Part shown: in pieces, positions 9,943 to 18,385 of the stretch
Layout: each line of letters starts with the position of its first letter
How positions within the stretch are numbered: the stretch's first letter is position 1
DNA from: Singulisphaera sp. GP187
GTDB lineage: Bacteria; Planctomycetota; Phycisphaerae; Phycisphaerales; SM1A02
NCBI GenBank assembly: GCA_945871445.1
Contig: CAMBWI010000018.1
Coordinates: 1-41,007, forward strand
Reading direction: 5' to 3'
DNA: 41,007 nucleotides
Translations under genes and position numbers: made by a program
Notes under the pieces: model-generated
Database searches by the model: none
Told to the model about the DNA's origin: nothing
The model's input: the letters and a program-made list of their open reading frames with translations, nothing else

Positions 9943-11702
9943 TCTATCAAACCAGCACATTGGCAATTATTGTCTTTGCGGCATTCGTTGGTCTTGTTCT
10001 TGCTCTCAGTTTCTGGCTTGCATCTCGAGCAAAGAGTGCAAGCGGTTATTTCGCCGCTCATGGTCAGGTTGGATGGTTCGTCAATGGAATTGCATTCGCA
10101 GGTGACTATCTTTCTGCTGCAAGTTTTCTTGGCATCTGTGGAATGATTGCTTTCTTCGGCTATGACGGCTTCCTTTATTCAATCGGATATCTCGCTGGAT
10201 GGATCGTCGCACTCTTTGTCATCGCGGAACCCATCAAGAAACTTGGGAAGTACACACTCGCCGACGCGCTGAATGCAAAGTTCAACTCTCGCGGGATCAA
10301 ATTGATTGCAGCAATTACAACGCTTGTCATTTCTCTTTTCTATCTTGTGCCACAGATGGTTGGCGCTGGTGCGCTGGTAAAGCCACTTCTTGGTTTGCCG
10401 CACTGGGCGGGTGTGATGATGGTGGGCGCAACGGTCACCGTTATTGTTGCAACAGGTGGAATGGTCAGCACGACTTGGGTTCAGTTCATTAAGGGGACAT
10501 TGCTTGTCATTGTTTGCGCATTTGTCGTCGTGCTTCTTTTACAGCGTGGTTTTTCGTTGCCAGCATCACCCATTGAATCGACTGAAGTGCAGACAATCTC
10601 CAAAGGACCAAGTGGAACGATTGTCAATGGCGAACCACTTTCCCTTGAGAATCAGCTGGATTCTGGGCTGCGTGCGAAACATGGATTGGGATTTGGAAGT
10701 GTTGCAGAGCTACCGAATGGTGTGAATTCGACAGGTCCGCTTGGGCCGCTTCTGTATATCGAAACTTTTTCAAAGTCGACGATCACAACATGGCGCAAGG
10801 GGGCTGATGCAAATGGCGCAACAACGTACACGCCAGTCCCCAGATCTGGGCAGGATCTTCTCCTTCCAGGAAGCAGCCCCACATTTCAAAGTGTGCGAAG
10901 TGATGGCATCTTTGCCAAGCTTGATTTCTTTTCGTTGATGCTTGCGCTTTTTCTAGGCACTGCAAGTCTGCCACATATTCTCATTCGCTACTACACGGTC
11001 AAAGACGCTGTCGCTGCGCGCAAGAGCACCGTTGTTGGGATTGGAGCAATTGGTCTTTTTTATATTTTGACTTTATATCTTGGTATTGGCGCGATGACGA
11101 GCGGTTCGCTCGATCCAACAGATTCCAATATGTCTGCGCCGCTTCTGGCTCGCACGTTTGGCAACGGCACCTTCGCTGTGATCAGTGCCGTTGCATTCAC
11201 CACTGTCCTTGGAACAGTGAGTGGCTTGATTCTGGCTGGTGCTGGTGCCGTTGCTCACGACCTTATGAAGGACTATTGGGGTATGAACCTCAGCGATCGT
11301 CAACAGGTACGAGCTGCAAAATTTGCTGCGATTGGGCTTGGAGTAGCGGCAATCTTTTTAGGTGTTTTCTTTGAGAAAATGAATGTCACATTTCTAGTTG
11401 GCTGGGCATTTAATGTTGCCGCAAGCGCAAATCTCCCCGCACTCGTCATGCTTTTATATTGGAAGCGCACAACGAAAGCAGGAATCATTTCCGCGATGGC
11501 CGTCGGACTTGTATCTAGTCTCGCATGGATTCTGGCATCGGCAGACACGCTGGAGAAAGTGTTTGGATTTTCGGCAGCGGATGCAGCAACGTCAGCATTG
11601 GTTCCATTCAGTCAGCCTGCCATTGTGACGGTTCCGCTTGGATTTGTCGTTTTGATCCTTGTTTCGTTATTCACAAGCAAATCACCAACTACTGCAGAGT
11701 GA
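9939..11702 (+). CDS. actP: cation/acetate symporter (ActP-like, sodium:solute symporter family)
   Basis: This polytopic inner-membrane permease (587 residues, about 13 hydrophobic helices) imports acetate and similar monocarboxylates with a cation. Family features are visible: an N-terminal helix followed by the SASGYFAAHGQVGWFVNGIAFAGDY-type segment (about 33-57, split here by the usual helix break), FLGICGMIAFFGYDGF, the GASLVKP-like GAGALVKPLLG, ATGGMVSTTWVQFIKG, and the SLPHILIRYYTVKDA motif after a long soluble loop (about residues 205-320). The start overlaps the DUF485 stop by ATGA, so the pair is translationally coupled. Whether acetate, glycolate or pyruvate is the main substrate cannot be read from the sequence. 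Confidence 0.92.
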   Translation: MIYQTSTLAIIVFAAFVGLVLALSFWLASRAKSASGYFAAHGQVGWFVNGIAFAGDYLSAASFLGICGMIAFFGYDGFLYSIGYLAGWIVALFVIAEPIKKLGKYTLADALNAKFNSRGIKLIAAITTLVISLFYLVPQMVGAGALVKPLLGLPHWAGVMMVGATVTVIVATGGMVSTTWVQFIKGTLLVIVCAFVVVLLLQRGFSLPASPIESTEVQTISKGPSGTIVNGEPLSLENQLDSGLRAKHGLGFGSVAELPNGVNSTGPLGPLLYIETFSKSTITTWRKGADANGATTYTPVPRSGQDLLLPGSSPTFQSVRSDGIFAKLDFFSLMLALFLGTASLPHILIRYYTVKDAVAARKSTVVGIGAIGLFYILTLYLGIGAMTSGSLDPTDSNMSAPLLARTFGNGTFAVISAVAFTTVLGTVSGLILAGAGAVAHDLMKDYWGMNLSDRQQVRAAKFAAIGLGVAAIFLGVFFEKMNVTFLVGWAFNVAASANLPALVMLLYWKRTTKAGIISAMAVGLVSSLAWILASADTLEKVFGFSAADAATSALVPFSQPAIVTVPLGFVVLILVSLFTSKSPTTAE

Positions 11703-11791
11703 TTGAGAGATAGAAAGTCTGTCATCGATGCAGATGAGGTCAAGCACGGCGATGGTTGATCAGTCCTTTGATGATTATGACCTGCGCCGAA

Positions 11792-12850
11792 TCAAATCCC
11801 TTTTGCAACTGCCTTTTTGGTCATTGCTCGAGAAGCCTTGATGATCGCATCCGCACCCTTGGGATTCGCCTTGCATTCAAGCAGGGCGGACAGGATCAGA
11901 GGGGCAACAATTGTCGCATCGGATTCGATCACAAACATTGGAGTCTTCTCGGTCAGTTTGTCCCAAGTGATTTTCTCGTTGGGTGTTGCGCCAGAATATG
12001 AACCATACGAAGTGGTCGAATCGGAGATCTGACAGAAATATGCCCACGGCGCAGCCTTTTGCTGCAAGTCATATTTGATCGACGGCACGACGCAAATTGG
12101 AAAGTCGCCGGCGATGCCACCACCAATTTGAAAGAATCCGACTCCTTTGCCCTTTGAAAGCACTTTGTAATCGTCGTACAGATTGGCCATGTATTCGATG
12201 CCTGATTTCACAATGTTTGCGCTACATTCATCACACTTCACGTGAGATGCGAAGATGTTGCCGAAGGTCGAGTCCTCGTGACCTGGAACAACGATTGGCA
12301 ATTTTGCTTTCGCAGCAGCAAGAAGCCAGCATTCGTCAGGATTACCTTCGTAATGCTTTGGGTTGATTGCAAGAACGAGGTCATAAAAGTATTCGTGCCA
12401 GAAGCGACGATCGCCATTTTTTGTTGCGCTTTTCCACATCGGCACAAGAATCTTTTCGACTGCTCGAAATGCTTCATCTTCTGGAATGCTCGTGTCAGTC
12501 ACGCGCCGCATACGCTGCTTCAGAATCTTGGTGTCATCGCGCTTGGTGAAATATCGATATTCAGGAAAGTCTTTGTAACTGTCGTGTGCGACGAGTCGAA
12601 AAATTGATTCTTCCAAATTCGCACCTGTCACCGAAAGTCCGTGAACAAGTCCAGCGCGAATAGCGGGGGCAAGTGTGATTCCCAATTGCGCTGACGACAT
12701 CGCACCCGCAATGGCCCAGTACATCTTGCCACCAGCGCGTACATGATCCCAATATGCGAACAAAGCATCGCGCATCGCACGCGAATTGAAGTTCATGTAA
12801 TTGTGCGAGATGAAATTTAGAATTGGAAGCGAAGACTTGGGCGTGGGCAT
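11792..12850 (-). CDS. deoxyhypusine synthase-like protein (bacterial family)
   Basis: This 352-residue protein has a Rossmann-type fold of the deoxyhypusine synthase family, which uses NAD+ and spermidine to transfer a 4-aminobutyl group. Visible matches are WAIAGAMSSAQLGI, GLVHGLSVTGANLEE (the NAD-site T-G-A-N-hydrophobic-E), PIVVPGHEDSTFGN, GFFQIGGGIAGDFP and SYGSYSGATPNEKITWDKL. In the last, K298 aligns with the catalytic lysine (WGK in the human enzyme). Bacteria lack eIF5A, so the natural acceptor is not the usual one; some bacterial relatives act in polyamine (homospermidine-type) synthesis, but which reaction applies here is unknown. It converges with actP (89-bp gap, nothing notable). 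A GATAAA-like hexamer lies 12 nt before the ATG. Confidence 0.88.
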   Translation of the reverse strand: MPTPKSSLPILNFISHNYMNFNSRAMRDALFAYWDHVRAGGKMYWAIAGAMSSAQLGITLAPAIRAGLVHGLSVTGANLEESIFRLVAHDSYKDFPEYRYFTKRDDTKILKQRMRRVTDTSIPEDEAFRAVEKILVPMWKSATKNGDRRFWHEYFYDLVLAINPKHYEGNPDECWLLAAAKAKLPIVVPGHEDSTFGNIFASHVKCDECSANIVKSGIEYMANLYDDYKVLSKGKGVGFFQIGGGIAGDFPICVVPSIKYDLQQKAAPWAYFCQISDSTTSYGSYSGATPNEKITWDKLTEKTPMFVIESDATIVAPLILSALLECKANPKGADAIIKASRAMTKKAVAKGI

Positions 12851-12932
12851 AGGTCGTGTGTTTTATCGCAAGTTCGTGTTCGATGCTGCGTGCCTTTGGA
12901 AATGGTGTACGCGGCGAATGTGCTCGGAGGCA

Positions 12933-12966
12933 CTGGGCAAAGCACAAGCGCTGGGCAAAGCACAAG
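12933..12966. repeat. 16-bp direct repeat, period 18
   Basis: CTGGGCAAAGCACAAG occurs at 12933-12948 and again at 12951-12966, separated by CG. The repeat lies in the gap between the divergent deoxyhypusine-synthase-like and dockerin-protein genes, 47 bp before the latter's ATG. It could be a tandem regulator site or a replication-slippage duplication. Confidence 0.6.
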
Positions 12967-13012
12967 ATATTTAAAGAAGGAATTTCGCTCTCTTCGTGTT
13001 ACATTGAATCCA

Positions 13013-14830
13013 ATGAAGCAATCTACGACCGCCATCGCCAGCATTTTTCTAACTGGCTGCGCCATTTTTCTTGGGCAAATGAATGCCACCGCCGTTGCGC
13101 GGGGATCGCGTGGAGGCGAGGGCGGCGTCGCGGACGCATCAAATGATTGTGCGAGTGCGCCAAATGCGATTGTTGGCAACAACCCGTTCAACACCACTGG
13201 AGGGATTCCCAGTATCAGTTTTACAGGCACTCCTTGCGGCGACTACTCCGCGTACAACTGTAAGTTTTTCACTTTCATTCCAGTCCTCACCGGTGTGCAC
13301 GTATTCTCGACCTGCGGTGGATCATCTTGGGACACAATTGTTGCTGTCATGACCGACTGTAGTCCAACTTGGACACAGTTGGGATGTAATGACGATGCAT
13401 GCGATTACCAAAGCACCGCAGCTGCAAGTTTGGTTGGAGGAACTTCTTACAAGATTATGATCGGTGGCTACGGCGGTGGCGATATGGGGCCCGGAACACT
13501 CATCATCACCGAGCCATCTTCTGGTGGTGGACCTCCGGTTCCCGATGTCATCGTCGGCGCTATCCCGGATGTGTCGAAGTATGGATCGGTGGTCGTGGGT
13601 GGACAGACAATCATGGCGTATTCGTTTGGCACAACGAGTTGCAATATTGGCACTGGGCAACTGAGTTGGTATGGATCACCCGACAATCGCCATCCATTCA
13701 TTCCTATGAATATGTACCGATACAAAGACGGGCGTATCGAACAGATCGGAATGAGTTGGGGCAAGCATGGATTCTGTGCACTGCAAGGAACTCTTTGCGG
13801 CCCGTGCATTCCCGCTGGTGGCGGATGTCCGCCGATCTTGGGCATCGGTTGTTCCGATCCATATGACTCTGGACTCAACGGCTCACAGAGTGGCCTGGGA
13901 ACGCGCAGAGAAGTGAACGCTGCAACCGGTTCTTTTCCGGGCAATTTCAATTCTGGTGTTCCCGCCGCGCAGGCCACAATTGGTCGAAGACTTCAAGTGG
14001 CCGCAACCGATCTTGATCCATTGCTCAATGCTGGCGCGATCTACCTCGCAGAAGGTCAGTACATCCATCCCGAGGATGCAGCTGCTGGCAAAGACAATAA
14101 CAACGCATCGTGGCGAAAAGTCACTGTCGGAAGTCTTACTGCCGGTGCATACACACTCTCTCTCATTGGTCCCACGAATCAACAGTATGCGGCCATCGAG
14201 GCTTGGAAAACTTTCGATTCAACTGTTTCGATTGTGACAGCTGATGTTGTTGATGATGGTCGCTTCATCATTGGCTATTCGGTGAAGAGCAACGGCAGTG
14301 GAAAATGGCGTTATGAGTTTGCTGTACAGAACCTGAACTCGGATCGTTCGGGGCGTTCTTTCTCGCTGCCAATCCCCGCAGGAGTTGGGATCACCAATGC
14401 TGGATTCAAAGATATTCATTATCACTCGAGTGATCCATACGACCCGACCAATTGGACGCTTTCGATTTCTGATGGCGCGATCACATGGACCGGTGGGACT
14501 TATGCGGTAAACCCAAACAGCAACGCTCTGCGCTTTGCAACGCTTTACAATTTTTGGTTTGATGCGGATACCGCACCGACCACGGCGAACGCGACCATTG
14601 GTTTGTTTAAGCCTGGCGCTGCAGGCTCAGCAGATTCGGTAATCGTTGCAATCGGTTCTCCAAGCGCGCCGATGAATCTCGCGGATCTCAATGGCGATGG
14701 ATTTGTGAGTGGATTGGATCTTGCGATTCTCCTCGGCAACTGGGGTGGGTCTGGAATTGGTGACATCAACGGATCAGGAACTGTCGACGGAATGGATCTT
14801 TCGTATTTGTTGAGCGCTTGGAATTCATAG
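13013..14830 (+). CDS. large secreted protein with a PPC-like domain and C-terminal dockerin repeats
   Basis: This 605-residue exported protein begins with a signal peptide (about 1-29; LTGC at 13-16 also fits a lipobox). Residues about 45-167 resemble a bacterial pre-peptidase C-terminal (PPC) beta-domain, with Cys pairs and FSTCGGSSWDTIVAVMTDC. Residues about 175-550 match nothing I recognise; they contain a Cys/Gly/Pro-rich patch (about 265-300) and a beta-rich tail. The last 50 residues are two dockerin-like repeats (DLNGDGFVSGLDL and DINGSGTVDGMDL) ending LLSAWNS. The frame extends 41 codons upstream, but only the ATG at 13013 gives a signal peptide; TACATT (13000-13005) lies 7 nt before it. 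It is probably a cell-surface or extracellular structural/binding protein; no catalytic motif is evident. Confidence 0.72.
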   Translation: MKQSTTAIASIFLTGCAIFLGQMNATAVARGSRGGEGGVADASNDCASAPNAIVGNNPFNTTGGIPSISFTGTPCGDYSAYNCKFFTFIPVLTGVHVFSTCGGSSWDTIVAVMTDCSPTWTQLGCNDDACDYQSTAAASLVGGTSYKIMIGGYGGGDMGPGTLIITEPSSGGGPPVPDVIVGAIPDVSKYGSVVVGGQTIMAYSFGTTSCNIGTGQLSWYGSPDNRHPFIPMNMYRYKDGRIEQIGMSWGKHGFCALQGTLCGPCIPAGGGCPPILGIGCSDPYDSGLNGSQSGLGTRREVNAATGSFPGNFNSGVPAAQATIGRRLQVAATDLDPLLNAGAIYLAEGQYIHPEDAAAGKDNNNASWRKVTVGSLTAGAYTLSLIGPTNQQYAAIEAWKTFDSTVSIVTADVVDDGRFIIGYSVKSNGSGKWRYEFAVQNLNSDRSGRSFSLPIPAGVGITNAGFKDIHYHSSDPYDPTNWTLSISDGAITWTGGTYAVNPNSNALRFATLYNFWFDADTAPTTANATIGLFKPGAAGSADSVIVAIGSPSAPMNLADLNGDGFVSGLDLAILLGNWGGSGIGDINGSGTVDGMDLSYLLSAWNS

Positions 14831-14925
14831 CGGTTGTGGTTCGCGGTTGAAGAGTCGTGCGGGTCTTAGTTTCTGCGAGATCTGGAGAGATCATTGATTG
14901 ACTGCGAAGTCCGTATCCTCTTGTG

Positions 14926-15294
14926 ATGCCAACGACCTTTCATTTGATTGAATCTTCTCCCACATTGACTCACGTTGCAGTCGTCGGCGCGCTCGACCTT
15001 GCAGGTACACGAGAAATCGAGTTGAAATTCACCGCAACCACTGCAGGTCGTCACAAGCCTGTGATCATCGATCTTTCCCAGGTGAGCTTTCTTTCCTCGG
15101 CTGGACTTGGATTGTTCATTCAAATTGCGCGCTCGCTCCGTGCAGACAAGCATTCAGCTGTGGCGTTCGCTCCAAACGAGATTTCCAAACGCGCCATTCA
15201 AATTTCAAAGCTCGATTTTATTTTGCGTATCGCTGGCACTCTCGAAGAAGCTTTGGAATTGGCGAAACTTCCAGCGAGCTCGGTTGCACGATAA
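14926..15294 (+). CDS. STAS-domain protein (anti-sigma factor antagonist-like)
   Basis: This 122-residue single-domain STAS protein resembles SpoIIAA/RsbV, which bind anti-sigma-factor kinases when dephosphorylated and release the sigma factor. The phosphoacceptor segment is present: IDLSQVSFLSSAGLGLF, with a serine pair at about 57-58 before the conserved AGLG. The N terminus shows the usual VAVVGALDLAGTREIE strand-helix. I use ATG 14926; a GTG sits one codon earlier. TATCCT (14914-14919) ends 6 nt before the ATG, so the mRNA may be leaderless. No kinase or sigma gene is nearby, so the partner is elsewhere. The copper ATPase gene follows after 10 bp, which suggests one transcript. Confidence 0.85.
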   Translation: MPTTFHLIESSPTLTHVAVVGALDLAGTREIELKFTATTAGRHKPVIIDLSQVSFLSSAGLGLFIQIARSLRADKHSAVAFAPNEISKRAIQISKLDFILRIAGTLEEALELAKLPASSVAR

Positions 15295-15304
15295 CAATAA
15301 CCCA

Positions 15305-17524
15305 ATGTCAACAACCGATGAAACGGTGGTGGATCAACTCTCGCTGACTGTTGGCGGAATGGTGTGCGCGGGTTGCGCTGCATCGGCACAATCGAAATTG
15401 TCAAATGTTGCTGGGGTTGAAAATGCAACTGTCGATTTCGCAAGTGGAGTTGCAAGCGTTCGTGGACGCGGAATTATTGTGTCGTCGATCGTTGATGCTG
15501 TTCGTCGTGCTGGTTTCGATGCGACATTGCACTCTCCAAAGTCATCTGACCACGATCCTCTTGCAGTACTGGTTGAATTGCAGGCAAGAAATGATCGCAA
15601 TCAAATGATTCGTGAAAGTCAGTGGTTTCGACGCATGCTGGTGGCGGGTTCGATTTGGGTCGCTCTCGAAACACTTCACTGGACAGTTGCGCATGACCAT
15701 GCGATGACATGGGTTGGGTGGACGATGTTCATTGGCACAGCGATCGCGCTGGTTTTCGCAGGCGGAGGCTTTTTTTCTAGTGCGTGGCGGGCTGCAAAGC
15801 ACGGCACCACAAATATGGACACGCTTGTGGTCATCGGAGTCAGCGCATCATTCGCACTGAGCACTTGGATTTTCTTCGCACAGCAGTTTGCGCACACGAT
15901 GTTGGATTCACCGCTCTATTTTGCAGAGGCCACTGCGCTTCTTGGAATCATCAGCGGTGGTCACTGGTTGGAATCTCGCGGATCAAGTCGCGCAAATTCG
16001 GCTGTCAAGGAACTACTGCAACTTCAGCCAGAATCTGCAGAACGTTTCGATTCCAATGGAACACTTGAAATTGTTCCCGCAGCATCGATTCAAATCGGTG
16101 ATCGAATCAATGTTCGGCCTGGTGGTCGAATCTCTGTCGATGGAACAATCATCGAAGGTCGAGCATCTGTTGACGAAAGCTCGTTGACGGGCGAACCGCT
16201 TCCGATCCTGCGACAAATTGGCGATTCAGTTTCGTCAGGCACGATTGCACTTGATGGACATTTGATTGTGCGAGTTGTCGCTTGCGGCAGCGCCTCTGCT
16301 CTAGGGCGAATTGCCCAGTTGGTCTATGAAGCTCAAATCACGCAAGCGCCGATCCAGCGATATGCAGATCGTGTTTGTCGCATTTTCGTTCCTGCTGTCT
16401 TGGTGATTGCACTTGCGACATTCTTTCTCTGGTGGGGAATTGCATCTTTGAATGTTGCGGTGATTACGGCAGTCACCGTACTGGTCATTTCTTGCCCATG
16501 TGCGCTGGGAATTGCAACTCCGCTTGCTGTTCTGGTTGGAACTGGCGAAGCGAGTCGTCGAGGAATTCTGGTTCGCAGTGCATCTGCTCTTCAAACTGCC
16601 TCTGGAGTACGCACTGTGATTTTCGATAAGACAGGGACGATCACCTCAGGTCGAGCCACGCTTGATCAAATCGAAGTCATCGATAATCGTTGGTCGCAGC
16701 AACAACTTTTGGCTTGGGCTGCTGCTGCGGAAATGCAAAGTGAACACCCACTCGCACGCGCTGTCGTCAGAGAGGCGCAGGCGCGCAAGATCGAAATTCC
16801 ATCTGCCGAAAATTTCAGCGCAGAGCCTGGTATTGGTGTACATGCAACGGTGGAAGGCAAAGCGATCGCAGTTGTTCGCGATGAAATCGCAACAGCCCGA
16901 ATTGAAGTCGACGGAGCGATAGCAGCGAGATTGATGCTGACAGATCGAGCGCGACCAGAATCTGCAGTGGCGATTGCATCGCTTCGTTCGATGGGATGTG
17001 CAGTTGGAATGTTGACGGGAGATCGCAAAGCATCGGCGCTTGTCGTCGCAACGGCGGCGGGATTGCGCAGTGATGAAGTGATGGCCGATCAAACTCCCCA
17101 GTCGAAGTCCGCAGCCATCGCTGCGCGTGGCGCTTCGACGGTGATGATGATCGGCGATGGGATCAACGATGCTGGCGCGCTTTCTGCAGCAGGAATTGGA
17201 GTCGCAATGGGCAGTGGCACTGCGCTCGCAGCAGCAAGCGCGGATGCGATTCTCATTCGCGATGATCCGCGTGAAGTCGCTGAGTTGATCAGCGTCGCAC
17301 GAGAAACAATTGGAGTTGTTCGCCAGAATCTGTTGCTGGCATTCATCTATAACGCTGCAGCGATTCCGCTGGCGGCGTTTGGTTTTCTTGGTGCATACGG
17401 GCCGATCATCGCAGCGGTTGCGATGGGGCTTTCCAATATTTCAGTTGTCGCAAACACGCTTCGCTTGCGAGCAAAGTTGACTCGTCAGCGCAAGAGGCTT
17501 GCTTCGGGTACACCATCCCTATGA
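15305..17524 (+). CDS. copA: heavy-metal P1B-type ATPase, probably Cu(I) exporter
   Basis: This 739-residue membrane pump hydrolyses ATP to move copper out of the cytoplasm or into the envelope for cuproproteins. Domains in order: an N-terminal HMA metal-binding domain with GMVCAGC (C21, C24), membrane helices, an actuator loop (DESSLTGEPLP), the transmembrane metal site CPC (397-399), the phosphorylation motif DKTGT (D441), the SEHPLA motif (479-484, with the P1B-specific HP pair) and GDGIND (about 617-622). CPC with one CxxC HMA is the Cu+/Ag+ pattern. The frame is open for 66 codons upstream, overlapping the STAS gene; the ATG at 15305 begins the real N terminus. Its stop overlaps the next ATG by ATGA. 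The cupredoxin 23 kb away is a conceivable client, but this is only inference. Confidence 0.93.
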   Translation: MSTTDETVVDQLSLTVGGMVCAGCAASAQSKLSNVAGVENATVDFASGVASVRGRGIIVSSIVDAVRRAGFDATLHSPKSSDHDPLAVLVELQARNDRNQMIRESQWFRRMLVAGSIWVALETLHWTVAHDHAMTWVGWTMFIGTAIALVFAGGGFFSSAWRAAKHGTTNMDTLVVIGVSASFALSTWIFFAQQFAHTMLDSPLYFAEATALLGIISGGHWLESRGSSRANSAVKELLQLQPESAERFDSNGTLEIVPAASIQIGDRINVRPGGRISVDGTIIEGRASVDESSLTGEPLPILRQIGDSVSSGTIALDGHLIVRVVACGSASALGRIAQLVYEAQITQAPIQRYADRVCRIFVPAVLVIALATFFLWWGIASLNVAVITAVTVLVISCPCALGIATPLAVLVGTGEASRRGILVRSASALQTASGVRTVIFDKTGTITSGRATLDQIEVIDNRWSQQQLLAWAAAAEMQSEHPLARAVVREAQARKIEIPSAENFSAEPGIGVHATVEGKAIAVVRDEIATARIEVDGAIAARLMLTDRARPESAVAIASLRSMGCAVGMLTGDRKASALVVATAAGLRSDEVMADQTPQSKSAAIAARGASTVMMIGDGINDAGALSAAGIGVAMGSGTALAAASADAILIRDDPREVAELISVARETIGVVRQNLLLAFIYNAAAIPLAAFGFLGAYGPIIAAVAMGLSNISVVANTLRLRAKLTRQRKRLASGTPSL

Positions 17525-18381
17525 GCAAACATTTCTTCCAGTACGCAAATGCGAAGTTGGGTGCAATGAGTGTTCTTTGCGCATTCTGCGTCGCATCGAC
17601 AGGATGCGTGACACAAGCTCGAACAATGTCCAGCCTTCCGTGCGCTGAAGAAATTCATTCAAATGTCACATATGCGGTGGTGAAACTATCTGCGAAAGCG
17701 GCTGCCGATCCATTCGACACAGACACTCAGTTATGCCTCGCATACGCATACATTGCGCAGGAGAAATTTCCTGCTGCGATTGAAGCCGCATCGCGAGTAC
17801 TTGCGATTGATAAGGCAAATGCTCTCGCACTTCGAATGCGTGCATTCGCGCGATATCGACTTGGTCTCTATCAAATAGCGATCGATGATGCGAGTGCGTC
17901 GCTCAAGTTTGAGACTTCAGGCGAGGCGTACGAAATAATGGGTAAGTGCCGACTGCATTTGGGCGATTCTGCGGGAGCAGCAGAAGACTTTCGCATTTGG
18001 GCGAATCTGGATAAGTCCATCGAAGCTCGTTGTTGGATGGGTTCGGCACTGTGGACTGGTGGCGATCAAGCGGGGGCGTTGAAGACTTGGGAATTGGCCG
18101 AAGTCATTGCTCCCAAAGATCCAGAGCCGTTCATTTGGAAGGCAGGATTTCTTTTTCGCGCTGATGATAAAAGTGGCGCGCTTGATGCGGCAAAGCGAGC
18201 TGTAGAACTTGCGCCAGATTCTCCTCAGACGCTTGGCACGCTGGCAAGAGTGCAATCATGGAGCGGTGATGCAAAAGGTGCTGCGGAAACTGTCGCACAA
18301 CTTGCCAAGACGAATCCTGCTGCTGCAGCCAAGTTGGCTGAAAAGCTGAAGACTTCAGTTCCCACTACAAAAGGTGCTTGA
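17521..18381 (+). CDS. TPR-repeat lipoprotein
   Basis: This 286-residue protein has a signal sequence ending in a lipobox, STGC (C29), followed by about six TPR-like helical pairs (about 65-270; for example AYAYIAQEKFPAAIEAASRV and ALRMRAFARYRLGLYQIAID). It is predicted to be membrane-anchored on the outer face of the inner membrane or in the outer membrane, acting as a protein-protein scaffold. The ATGA overlap with the copper ATPase shows translational coupling, hinting at a joint role, for example in metal or envelope stress handling, but no catalytic or metal motif is seen. It ends 4 bp from the convergent gene at 18386. Confidence 0.75.
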   Translation: MSKHFFQYANAKLGAMSVLCAFCVASTGCVTQARTMSSLPCAEEIHSNVTYAVVKLSAKAAADPFDTDTQLCLAYAYIAQEKFPAAIEAASRVLAIDKANALALRMRAFARYRLGLYQIAIDDASASLKFETSGEAYEIMGKCRLHLGDSAGAAEDFRIWANLDKSIEARCWMGSALWTGGDQAGALKTWELAEVIAPKDPEPFIWKAGFLFRADDKSGALDAAKRAVELAPDSPQTLGTLARVQSWSGDAKGAAETVAQLAKTNPAAAAKLAEKLKTSVPTTKGA

Positions 18382-18385
18382 ATTT

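Noticed and set aside
12407-12966. CRISPR array or iteron-type replication origin
   Set aside because: No regularly spaced repeats of 24-40 bp occur anywhere in the window; the short direct repeat here has just two copies.
12973-12982. TAAAGAAGG as a Shine-Dalgarno site for the large dockerin protein
   Set aside because: It lies about 30 nt before the ATG, too far; TACATT 7 nt before the ATG explains the start better.
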